A stretch of DNA of 64,000 bases. It comes from Phallus indusiatus. Taxonomy: Eukaryota; Basidiomycota; Agaricomycetes; Phallales; Phallaceae. A model generated the notes under the pieces. The model was not told the origin of the DNA. It searched no databases and worked only from the letters and a program-made list of their open reading frames with translations. The position numbers were made by a program, and so were the translations under genes. The stretch is from the NCBI GenBank assembly GCA_027605045.1, contig JAQFWX010000138.1, positions 27,400-91,399 on the forward strand, written 5' to 3'. Shown in pieces: positions 13,032 through 22,906 of the stretch; within the stretch, counting starts at the first letter, position 1; each line of letters starts with the position of its first letter.

Positions 13032-14534
13032 ATGCAATGGCTCCGCACGTACCAATTTGGTGCAAAATCCTCGTCTTCCCTTTTGCTAACAACGCTTCAA
13101 AAATTAAAAATACCAAAAACTAACTCTACATTGCTGTTTGCCGTTTCAACAAACGTTCCAGGCTTGGAGAATGTTGTTTCGTACCTGTCGAATTCTGCGA
13201 CACAATCTATCGGATGTCTAACTGCGCCTTTTTCACAATACCCAGATCGCGCAATTTGCTCGGTGGGATACCTGGACGCGAAAGACTGCGTTCCCTTTCG
13301 CTCTACCATTCCCGGAATTCCGCCAGTACAAGTGGGACGGTGGCTAACTCGCACACCATCAGAGTCGCTGCGTCATAACGACCGGCTGCCCGATTTCTCT
13401 CAAGATGTGTCTTTATGGACAAGTCAGAACGAACCACAAATATTACCGGAACCACTATCTAGTCTCGCTAGTACACGGTACGAGAGTTCCGTTCTCACCA
13501 TCTTGAAACCGACAAAAAATCTTACTTGCTCCAGAGATTTACATTCAGTCGTATACTTCACGGATAATGCTCCTGAGGGATTGATTGGAGCTCTCAATCC
13601 TTTGCCAAACATAAAACAGGTACATATTCTAATACCTTGACCATTTTGCAGACGTGTAATATCTTCAGCTCGGAATTTTTGCTTCCCATACACCATTTAT
13701 AACAGGGCTGCCTTTTACCATGTTCTATAATGGAAAGCAAGTTTCCTCTGGAGCTGTTGGAGTAGCTTTCAGAAACACATACGGAACAAGCTTGGCATCT
13801 ATCAGTTATCCAAGGCTATTACCATTCTCAGAACCTATGAAAATAAATAGGTAATTTTGCTTATATATCTTCATTCAAAATGGGTGTTTATGATGTAATT
13901 AGAGTCGACGGCAATCTTGTACACGTGTTAGATGATTTGAACCCTACGGCATTGCTTATGAAGGCTATTGAGACCAAGCCTGCTGCATTAGCTGATAAAG
14001 ATAGCTTGCTTTACCTGGGGCATCCCTCTTCTGCAACAACCTCACATGTTAGTCGTCTCTGTATATCTCATATCCTTTCCATGGCTTACATTTCCTAACA
14101 AGGTTCGCAAGATATATCGAATCGTTGCAGGTGGTCAATCGCGTGGAGCTTTGGCCTTGGAAGGAGATGCTTCGTTAAGAACTGGTGATTTTGTCCAGGT
14201 ACGTGGTCTCTGAGCATTGAAAGGACCAGTTTCTGTATAGGCTGTCCCACAGTTTTACGTCTTGCAACCTTCAGCGACGGAATCCGAGCTTACGTCATAC
14301 TCCTCGCCAGGGTCTATCAATCTCGTTTGTACCGACAAAGATTCAGACTCCCCTTTTGTAGATGAGCGCATATCTACATACCCGGACGATCATATTCAAA
14401 CACTAGATAATCTCACGATAGCCAGCGAAAACGGTTTTTTGGTGTCAGACGATGTCAGTACGATACCCTTCCGATGTATGGTACCCGGCAGTGTAGCGCA
14501 TGCTATCCTGAATACAAAAAAAAATAATATCTGA
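13032..14534 (+). CDS. FIST-domain protein
   Basis: Five exons (13032-13619, 13669-13850, 13903-14047, 14103-14198, 14241-14534) give 1305 nt, 434 aa. The N-terminal part, with STLLFAVSTNVPGLENVVSY and TQSIGCLTAPF, looks like a FIST_N sensory fold. Later segments GLPFTMFYNGKQVSSGAVGV and VDGNLVHVLDDLNPTALLMK match the part of FIST proteins with the E/D-G-N-x-V-x-x-L-D pattern. FIST domains are thought to bind small ligands such as amino acids; in fungi the role is not established. All four introns are GT-AG. The ATG at 13032 is the first in the open frame, directly before the conserved region. No membrane segment or signal peptide is seen, so a soluble intracellular protein is likely. Confidence 0.72.
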
Positions 14535-14584
14535 CATTTTTTCTGCATCCTGCTTGGAGTGAAGCCGGGAGACATGTGATTTTG

Positions 14585-14669
14585 TGACGCAAGCGGCAGC
14601 GGCGCAGGTCGAATTGCAAATTGACGTCAGGGAATTTCCATTTATGACGTCCCTTCGCAGTCTTTATAA
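14585..14669 (+). promoter_or_regulatory. CRE/ATF-like sites and TATA box upstream of vip1
   Basis: Within 125 bp of the vip1 start there are TGACGCAA (14585-14592), a full palindromic TGACGTCA (14622-14629) and TGACGTCC (14645-14652), then TATAA (14665-14669), about 40 bp before the ATG at 14709. The core TGACG occurs three times in the same orientation. bZIP factors of the ATF/CREB type bind such sites. Confidence 0.5.
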
Positions 14670-14708
14670 GCCCTCAACTTACTCCTATCCGGGTTCGCCT
14701 TTACAACC

Positions 14709-15855
14709 ATGTCATATACCGTTAAAGTGAGTTTTCCAATTCATTCTTCTTCCTGAAATTAAGAGAATAAATTACATGTTTAGGTATCAGAACTTTCAAC
14801 TGAAACCACAGAGAACAATCTCAAGGATTTCTTCTCGTAAGCCTATTTCAACGACATCGTTGATGCTCAATCTTAATCACAGTCCACGATTATAGCTTTT
14901 GTGGGAAGTGCGTTTGTTCTTTCTTGTGGCATATATCATGGTTCTTATTGTTGTAAAGGATCACATCCATTAAACATGACACGACTACACGATCGGCGAT
15001 CATTGACTTCGAGAAGCCTTCAGCGGCGAAGACAGCCTTGATGTTAAATGGTGGCACTCTAGATGGTGCTCATCTCAATGTCACCAGCGATACTATTCAT
15101 CCCGACGAACCGGACACACATGGAGAACACGCCACCCCGCATCATGATGGTCATGGAATTGACCAAACCGACAAACCTAAAGCAGGAAGTACGTCATCGA
15201 TCTTTGGTTCGATTATTTATATTTCACCTATCTGTTCTACAAGTCGTTGCTGAGTACTTGGCGCATGGGTATACACTGTCCGATTCCGTTTTGCAGCGTG
15301 CTATCGAGATAGATAGTAGGTTTCATATCTCACCGACGTAAAGTTTATGCTCTGATTCCTGTCGAAAGCCAAACAAGGAATCTCCCACCGCTTTCTGACT
15401 TATTTCAAAGCGTTGGACACGAAACTAGGCTCACAAGTCGTTGGGCCTGAGCGAACTTTAACCGGCAAATTCCAGGAAGCTTTAACTGATGCTCATGTTA
15501 AAGCGAAAGAGATAGACCAACAGAAAGGAATCTCAACAACCGCTGAGAGCGTATGTAGTTTCCTCTTCATTGATAGTGGTGCTATAATGCTCAAGTCATT
15601 AAAAGTACTATCGCCAAGCTCTCCAACACCCTCTTGGCAGGAAAATGTACGCAATTCAGGTTATTGCAAATCGAATCGAATTTGAACATTGTCCTTTTTA
15701 GTTTCGATTTCTACACGACCACGTCCAAACAAATTGTTGACATTCACGAAGAAGCCAAGCGTATCTCCAAGCATCGTCAATCTCAAGGTGCGACGGCGCC
15801 TGGTGGTAGCGATGTTTCTCAAGCCGCAGACACGTCTGAGAAAAAGACGATTTGA
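14709..15855 (+). CDS. vip1: Vip1-type RRM protein
   Basis: A single RNA-recognition motif spans exons 1-4: MSYTVKVSELS, then NNLKDFFSFCGKITSI (RNP2/RNP1 region), then AIIDFEKPSAAKTALMLNGG, as in fission yeast Vip1. The following HIVAEYLAHGYTLSDS-type segment, the KQGISHRFLTYFKAL segment and the terminal FYTTTSKQIVDIHEEAKRIS are also typical of the family. Clear exons are 14709-14726, 14784-14836, 14896-14907 (12 nt only), 14959-15188, 15244-15315 and 15369 to about 15550. Between 15550 and 15715 two introns are present but their exact borders are ambiguous; the second is probably 15671-15712 or close to it. The stop is 15853-15855. A cytosolic RNA-binding role is inferred from the family. 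Confidence 0.85.
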
Positions 15856-16856
15856 GTGGGTGTGTATGTTTATTGCTCGGAGTGATTTCGTGAAGTCTTG
15901 AAATGTTAATTATTAATCACGCTTAAATATTGATAATGCGAAATTTGAATGCGAGATCTGGCTTAACCGTAGCCAAAACCAATCATGTCCATAGACAAAC
16001 TGCTGCCCGCATACATTAAGCGTATGTCTTATGCCGTAGAAGCACCGGACGAGAGGAATTAACGATCTGTTGTTCGTCCCAAGTTCTCACTGTACTGGAC
16101 ATCAAAATATTTATTCCTGGGCTAAGTCATACGATCCATGACTTGAAATGAAATGCTTCCTTCTAGTGGCTGGCCTGAGATAACCTTTTGTCAAGCTTTT
16201 ATCGCTTCATAACTGAAGTCCTAGAACAGCAGCGTTTCAAACGCGTTAACCTTATTACTGACAAAACTAAGTTGCATGCTGAAACAAACGGTCGGATGGT
16301 GCTGATTCACATAAAAGTCGGAAAACAAGATTCAGCTTATTTAAGTATTCAATAACATGAGTGTCAGGATATGTTAATACGCCTCCTTACTTTTCCTTAT
16401 CTATTTCTATCAGCACCTACTTATTTATCCCCTGCTACATGTTCCATTCCCATATCATTACATCTCCCTCCTACATTCCTAGAGTGGCTGCAGAACTGAT
16501 GGAACGGTAGATTTGACCTTGACTTGTTGACCTGGATCCGGAATCGTGTGCATGGGGATCTGCAAGCCTACAGGGGTGGATTTTTCGAAGTGAGGCCCAA
16601 GCATTCATGCGGGTACTGGGAAAGTCTGGCATTTTGAGGGAGTGTAGCTGCTGACACCTTCATTTTGAGGCCCTAGCCATGAAAAGTATGGATTGGGTTC
16701 GAGTCTACGATGGGGAACAGCGAAAGGGTTCAGCACGCGATGTCACTGAGTTCGAAATCCTGAAAGGTGTCTAAGTCAATCAGTGTCGTTGAGTCGTTTT
16801 TGCCAAGCTTTTATTCGTTGCATAACATTTTTCATCCATCGTCCCAATAATTCATA
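15856..16856. other. Intergenic region, about 1 kb, no gene seen
   Basis: No coding signal, RNA gene or repeat was recognised. A GGTTCGAGTCT stretch at 16695-16705 resembles a tRNA B box, but no A box or cloverleaf fits around it. The last 100 bp should hold the promoter of the next gene. Confidence 0.4.
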
Positions 16857-17869
16857 ATGTCTTCCCCTGCTTCCTCCACTCTGAGTTCATTCGCTGCTCG
16901 TGTCCAGTGGGCAGTAAGGAATCGTCGTGTATACACGTTTCCAGCACTTGAAGGCGTCGACATTCGCGTAAGACGAATCGATGAAAACGATGATGATGCC
17001 GATGTTGAGCACTTTCAACAGAGTTACGAGAGGAAGTTCGAGGAAGCGAGAAAACGGTTAGAAGAGGAAAAGGCAAGGGAGGAGGCAAGTAAACAAGAAG
17101 AAGAGCGAAAACGGTTGGAGAAGGAGAGAAGACGAGAGGAGGAAAGAAAACGTTGCGAGGAAGAGGCGGTGAAAAAGATGGAGGCATTATATGAAGATTT
17201 TCCAAATTTAAGACCAGTATGTTGCGGTTGGGTTTAAAGTCGTTTTTTTTACTGATTTTGTCTTAGCCTAAAGCGAAGCCTTTGGCCAGACTAACCGGTG
17301 AGGTATTACACCTCAATCAACAAGCTGTCGCGGGTTCATCAAAACGAACGCGGATTTCAAACGAAAACGATGATGACGATGACGAGTTTTCGGTTCCAAA
17401 AAAACGATCAAAGACGGTTGAATTACAAGGAACGCCTGAAGGTCCCCAATATCCTGTACCATGCGACTCATGTTCAAACGCGGGATACGAATGTAGGGAG
17501 CAGGTCCCCGTCAAGAAAATCTGTTACCGGTGCGCGTCCCTTCGACAAAAATGTTCGCTGAAACCGGGTCCAAAATACGGTCGAGGTGCCAATCGTGGCA
17601 AAATTGTTTCCCGCGGTGCTGAGACCGAGGACGAATCCGAGGAGGAGGTCGAATACAAGAGCAAAGATGTCCCTCGTCGTTCTTTACGCGGCGAAAACGA
17701 TGTAACGCGAGACGACATCAAGGCCTTAACGGAATCGATACGGGCAATGCACAAGACGTTCCAAATTAGTTTGAACAAAATCATCCAGCTGTTGTTGTTG
17801 ACGGAAAAATGGTCAGATGATCAGCAAGAATCGGCAATTCGTAATGAAATCGAAAAATCGGTCAAATAG
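16857..17869 (+). CDS. Putative DNA-binding protein with a Zn2Cys6-like cysteine cluster and charged coiled coil
   Basis: Exons 16857-17216 and 17267-17869 give 963 nt, 320 aa; the intron is GTATGT...TTAG. Residues about 60-115 form a highly charged Lys/Arg/Glu heptad-like helix (EEARKRLEEEKAREEAS and similar). After the intron come an acidic-basic linker and six cysteines with spacing CX2CX6CX9CX2CX6C, beginning CDSCSNAGYEC and ending CASLRQKC. This spacing fits the fungal Zn2Cys6 binuclear cluster, but the first half lacks the usual run of basic residues, so it may be a basidiomycete-specific variant. The C terminus is helical and Leu-rich. A nuclear role is plausible but inferred. The 3' end nearly touches the decayed gene on the other strand. 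Confidence 0.65.
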
Positions 17870-17879
17870 CGTCAATAAT

Positions 17880-18560
17880 ACTGTAGCATTCGCGGTTATC
17901 AGAATACCTTGTGATGAAAGGCTGAGAAATCTTCGAGAAATCCGTTCACTTGCGCGGGTTGAAGCTTGATAAGCTCCGCGCTCTGATTAAGTGGCGGGAG
18001 AACCGGTAAACTTTGGGTGGTAAAATGACGAGGTCGCTCAGTATCTGCATATCTACTGCGTTTGTTGATGAAATTTATACACGGCGATATATGCTCTTTG
18101 TAATGGAATGACATACATATCTGCTTCGCGGTCGCGACCTCTGGATTACTTTGTATGGATTTTTAACTGGGCTCTCTGAGAGGTACGCGTATGCACAAGC
18201 GGAAATTACAAGGATCAAGCCGGCAATCTGCGGAATAAAGATATGCCTGAAAAACGCGTAGGTTAACTGGGTAGGACAAACGGGAAGGGGAGAATCTTAC
18301 TCAAAGGGTGTCCGAGCGTTCGCGGTGAGTACAGGCCAAAATTCTGATAATACTCTTCCATGTTTGTATCCCTAGGTGGGAATATTATTTCTCGATCATT
18401 TTGGTATTCGAGTGCTTTAGTGGCTTCCATATAGACTTGAAAGAAAGGAAGCATCAGGCGTGCAGATGGCACGAGCTCGGTCCGCATGCCCTTCAGATAA
18501 AATCATGAAACGGAGTTTTCACTTAACAGAGTCGACAAGGACCCCTTCCTCAGCAGTTGA
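17880..18560 (-). pseudogene. Decayed EEYY-family copy (copy A)
   Basis: This region matches the intact family members at 18861-19696 and 32760-33630 on the same strand. Recognisable blocks are REIIFPPRDTNMEEYYQNF (about 18340), a hydrophobic exon-2-like segment near 18180-18250 and LPPLNQSAELIKLQPAQV then FLEDFSAFHH (about 17910-18010). A 1-nt loss after EEYYQNF shifts the frame. The first exon is broken in several places. Exon 2 reads into stops. The last exon stops right after FHHKVF, where intact copies continue FWDADSCE. The conserved C terminus (SFEDVK-MLLRSS) is missing altogether. Confidence 0.8.
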
Positions 18561-18860
18561 ATTTTTACGTGGTATTGCGCGTGATGATACGACGGTGAGG
18601 TGTACGTTTACATAAACGAAATATACCACAGCATGTCCCACTGAATGACCCTGACCGCGGCGGCTCAATCGGCTTATCGTTGATCAACGTTGATTGACCG
18701 CTTCAGGAGATTGACGGTGACGTTTTCAGAATGCACCTCAGGTCAAAAGGCAACAGGTTAGTAACTAATTCTTTTTACATACTATGTACGTGCTACCAAT
18801 TGTTATACATCAACTAAACGTTATTAACTCTCAATCTCTCGCGTGAAGAATAGTGAAACT
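18561..18860. other. Spacer between two EEYY-family copies
   Basis: About 300 bp without a recognised gene. It would contain the old promoter of copy A and the 3' flank of copy B. Confidence 0.35.
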
Positions 18861-19696
18861 CTACCCCGCTGTGACTTTTGAGCTTCGAAGTAGCATTTCT
18901 TTAACATCATCGAACGAATACGCAATTGCAGAAGTACATTGCTGAAACTGAACCTCGAATGACTCAATTGCTCGAACCACCTGAGAATACTTCACGCCAA
19001 CAATCTTGTAGTATTCACAGCTATCCGCGTCCCAAAGGATTCTATGATGAAGTCTCGAAAAATTCTTCAAATATTCGTCGACGTCCTTGTCGGAAAGTTG
19101 TGTGTGTTTTGCACGAGGGTCACTGACTGGCCGGAGAGTTGGGAGGCGTCTCGGAGCAACTTTAGCTTTGGGTGGTGGCGCAGTACTAGCTGCTTTCCTC
19201 TCACTAGAGCAAAATGATAAATATGAATACATTCCGTTGATGGTATCACATACAGTTCTCTTTGGGCCATTCTGACATCAATTTCTCGCCGCAGACGTTC
19301 GGGGAGATAGATATATTCACATGCATCAACGACCGCGATCAAACTTGCTGCCATTAATGTAATATAAATGTGTCTAGAAGATAATGAGTAACAGGACGAA
19401 TGCATCAAGGAAGGAAGATCTTACTCCCAAGGTTTTCGAGCAATTGCGGTGAGTAAATGCTCGAGGCTCTCATAGTACTCTTCCATGGTTGTATCCTTGG
19501 GTAAACACACCATCTCTGGAATATGTTGTGGCCCGAGAGCTTTACAGGCTTCAGAGTAAGCCCGAGCGAAAACTTCGCGTCCTTTGCGACGAACCACCTC
19601 GGCGTGTTCATCGCCTACAGCTTGGTAACGGAGCTTTCGTTCGACGATAGCATTGACGGTAGCCTCTTCTTCTTTGGATAATTCGCTTGGTGGCAT
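18861..19696 (-). CDS. EEYY-family protein, intact copy B (function unknown)
   Basis: Exons 19696-19425, 19373-19254 and 19203-18861 give 735 nt, 244 aa. The two introns (GTAAGA and GTATGT donors) have the same phase (2 and 2) as those of copy D. Exon 1 encodes a soluble helical N terminus (MPPSELSKEEEATVNAIV) and ends with TMEEYYESLEHLL. Exon 2 encodes HIYITLMAASLIAVVDACEY, a hydrophobic stretch that could be one membrane-associated helix, then YLPERLRREIDVR. Exon 3 has a variable Pro-rich linker followed by VDEYLKNFSRLHHRILWDAD, CEYYKIVGVKYS and SFDDVKEMLLRSS. I do not recognise the family. The conserved C-terminal third is likely a folded domain. Two intact and two decayed copies lie within 16 kb on one strand. 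Confidence 0.7.
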
Positions 19697-20632
19697 GATG
19701 ATTCAACAAATTTGATGAAAATTGTGTGTTTCGGGGATGATGTTCCGGCCCTTCCTTTATATACCCGAGGGCCCTGAGCAAGCGGTGACTACTAGTTATT
19801 GAATGGACGAAAAAGGTAATGGCACCCGAATGGCACCTGTGGTCCGACACGCTGTAGTTGGGTGCTGTCATCGTCCAAGCCGTCCATGTGCTGCAAGTCG
19901 AGCTGGTCCGTTGGAGTTGTTGACAATGCGGCCAATGTCCAATGCTGCAGGACGCAGATTCATCCAGAATATCTTTGCATTTGAACCTAATAGAATTACT
20001 TTGATAATAGGGGCTTCGGATTGCTTTCAGCAACTGCATGGAGGCCAAGAATGTAGCTCAGCCCCGGGTCGAATATTCATCAAGCTCGTAGGGATAAAAA
20101 TTGCGGCGCGATGTCTTTCTTTTATCATCCAATGTTGGTCTTCGACGTGTAAACCGCCAATTTGAGAATATGGCAAGTTACGGAAGTGGTGTCCTGTGGA
20201 AAACCGCCGATGAAAGTTTACTGGAGTAAACGGGGAGACGAAACAGAATCCAAAGGTAGCTTTGACAGACTGTCCAATGAGGCCCGTCTAGGGCAGTACC
20301 CTTCACCGTGTCCCAGAATTATACTTTTTCCTGGTCTTCATCCCGATGCTGAAGGCTTGTATATTTCAAAATCCGTTGAGCGGTCTAAAATACACATTTA
20401 ATCTCAACTATAATGTGGACTTCAGGCTGGCATGAAAACCAAAGACGTATAACTCAAGTCAGGTCTATAAGAAGTTTATGAGATATTTACCTCAATTCAA
20501 CAGATACGAATATGGGCTTAAAACCACCAAGGCAATATATTTTGGCATGATCTTCCATAAGTCATCGCGTACAAATAGAGTAGTAAGCATGCGACCATAG
20601 ACATATCTCACGAGCACCACAACAGATGACAT
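19697..20632. other. Intergenic region, no gene seen
   Basis: About 940 bp upstream of EEYY copy B and downstream of rpl7. Several frames are open by chance (for example 19803-20165 +), but none shows a domain, paralogue or splice-linked continuation. Confidence 0.35.
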
Positions 20633-21728
20633 CTAGTTCATTTGACGGATGAGCTTGTTGATGTTCTGCTCACGGTTTCCTTGGTCACCACCCTCAACGT
20701 AGTGCTTGAATTTACGAGTGCGCCATCCTCCAGTTGGGTTAGATAACTTGAAGGGCCACAAGAAGTTGCTGGCCTGTGTTTATTCAGTATATTAGGTTCG
20801 TTGCAGAGTATACACTGAGCCTCACCTGTTTGAAGTTGGGTCCAGCGGTGAAAATCTCATGAACGAGATCTTCAACAGAGAGAATGTTGAATTTGCCGAG
20901 TGCGTCTTCAATGACGGCGTTGTTATCGAGAGGAACACGTTGCTTGTTGACTTTGCCGTAACCACGTTTGTAAATCAGTTCACGGACCGATTTCAAGTTA
21001 GGTTCACTATATGATGAATGGTGAGAACGCCGTTTGTAGCTTTACAAAATGTTTGATCGACTAACCCATAAGTCACGTATGGCTCAACTAGCCGGAGCAT
21101 TTGAGCAATGGGCTTGGTGGCCTTGACGAAGACACCGTTGTTGATTTGAAGGAGACGCAATAGCTGTAAGATTTTGCGTGGTTTGGGAGCAATTTCGTTG
21201 ATACTGAATAACTGCTATGAGCGAGAATAGCAAGAATCATAGGCACGACTTCACATACCCTCGAATTCGAATGACGAATAGAAGTTTGGGTTGAGCATCC
21301 ACGTAGAAGTCACCAGCAGCACGAGCCGCACGCTTCATTTGGATGACATCCCGCTCCTTAGCACGGTACTCCTTAACGTAGGATTCTGCTCGCTTGAAGA
21401 TAAGTTTTCGCTTGGCCAATCGAGCCTTTAGTGAGAAAAGTTTGTTAGACCTCAGTTAGACCTCAGTAATAAATCATGGCAGAACATACCTTGCGAGCGG
21501 CATTTGCAGCAGCAATTTTTTCTTCACGCGCTTTTTCATTTTGCTTGCGCTTTTTTAAAAGGGTCTCTGGAACCTCGATGTCCTAACAAAGGGCGAAGTG
21601 AGTATATAAACTCATTCTGGACTGAGGTTTTTTTTTTATGTTGCTTACAGAGACAGTGGGGACACTATAACCCTTTCAGTGAATAGCCACAGGAAATTTG
21701 GGTTGTACACTTACGTTGTTGAGACCAT
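20633..21728 (-). CDS. rpl7: 60S ribosomal protein uL30 (L7)
   Basis: Seven exons on the minus strand: 21728-21715, 21664-21649, 21582-21490, 21425-21259, 21203-21066, 21006-20826 and 20773-20633. They sum to 750 nt, 249 aa, the normal length for fungal L7. Family blocks are clear: [94 protein letters not shown] and [20 protein letters not shown]. The product is a component of the large ribosomal subunit that contacts rRNA. The coding sequence starts with a 14-nt exon (MVSTT split) and then a 16-nt exon (VPTVS), each bounded by good splice sites. High intron density near the start codon is common in fungal ribosomal protein genes. Confidence 0.95.
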
Positions 21729-22906
21729 GAAGGGCGTCTTGAGGATGTTGGCGGAAACGGAAGAGAGATTAAGAGAGGAAAAAGTATTGAACTGTACAGT
21801 TGTGACTATCGTGTGTGACAAGGTCCGTGAATTTGGAAGATTTGAGGGCGCTTTTCGGCTGTTGACGCCGAGTAATTGGAGAAATCCTCCGGATTAGTCA
21901 GCGGCTATTATTCGAAAACGGCGTATCTGAGCAATTTGCTACACACTGGCATTTGTAGCCTCGAGGTCAGGCTATGGCATTTGTTGTACGACATGTTCTA
22001 TCCGTCCCACTTTGCAAAAAAAGCACAATAATAGTCGATCTACTAAACAAAAGTACCATTGACGGTACAGGATTCTCTCTCTTATGACATTCGACTCTGC
22101 AAGCTCATCCGTGCGCAAATGATGCTGGCTGTTGTCGCGTGTTTCTCATTTTCCTTCTTCGTTGCGTAGGTTAAAGCGAAACATGGACACCAGAGAATCC
22201 AGTGCTATCTCTCATACTCAGGTTCCATTCAACTCACTACATAAACTTGGGATCTTTTTCTCAAACTGGAGGTATCCCGCTTGGACAACATACTGCGCAT
22301 AAAGAATTATGAGAGTCAAAGGGCAGAAACCATGATACTGACTTAGGTAATGTATCCATTCATGTACCGCAATTCCACAATTCCACAATTTCTATAGGAA
22401 GGCTTTCAGCTTAAGCGTTGGGTTGATTGGCAATTCTGCTATCTCAACTGAGGTTGATCATGCTCCATCGTCATGGGGCCGTTATCGGAAAGATTGTTGA
22501 TAGTTTCAGACACCAGAGCTCAAACTATGCCTGACAGCAAACGATGCCTAGATATCGAACGTCATTTTGTCCACGACGTGACTTGCCGTAGATATGTACC
22601 AAAAGAATTGAGTACTTCGGCAGGAATCGAGCCAGCGAAGTCGGTTTGTGATGCCACGAAGCTCAATAGGTGTCCGAAGGCACGACGTTTACCTGATAAA
22701 ACACGCAAAAGAACTTGTGAACCGGTCCAGGACCCCTGCCACTGGATTCTTTGAAGATGAAATCCGAAAATCATCATTCATGAAATGTGCCCCAAGCCTA
22801 GACATGTAGTAGGTGGATTCTGATTGGGCGCGAAACCAACCGAGGTATATACAAAAGGGGAGCAGTGATAGTGTGGCCATCTCCCAACATCGTTATGGGT
22901 ACTACC
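21729..22906. other. Intergenic region with rpl7 and P450 promoters
   Basis: About 1.2 kb between two outward-facing genes. It holds a short direct repeat of AATTCCAC-like units near 22369-22393 and chance frames on both strands (22473-22754 +, 22562-22777 -). Neither frame has a recognisable domain. No other feature was seen. Confidence 0.35.

Noticed and set aside
16695..16705. tRNA B-box-like GGTTCGAGTCT
   Set aside because: No A box, acceptor stem or cloverleaf could be built around it.
22473..22777. Overlapping open frames on both strands upstream of the P450
   Set aside because: Composition and length are compatible with chance; neither aligns with a family I know.
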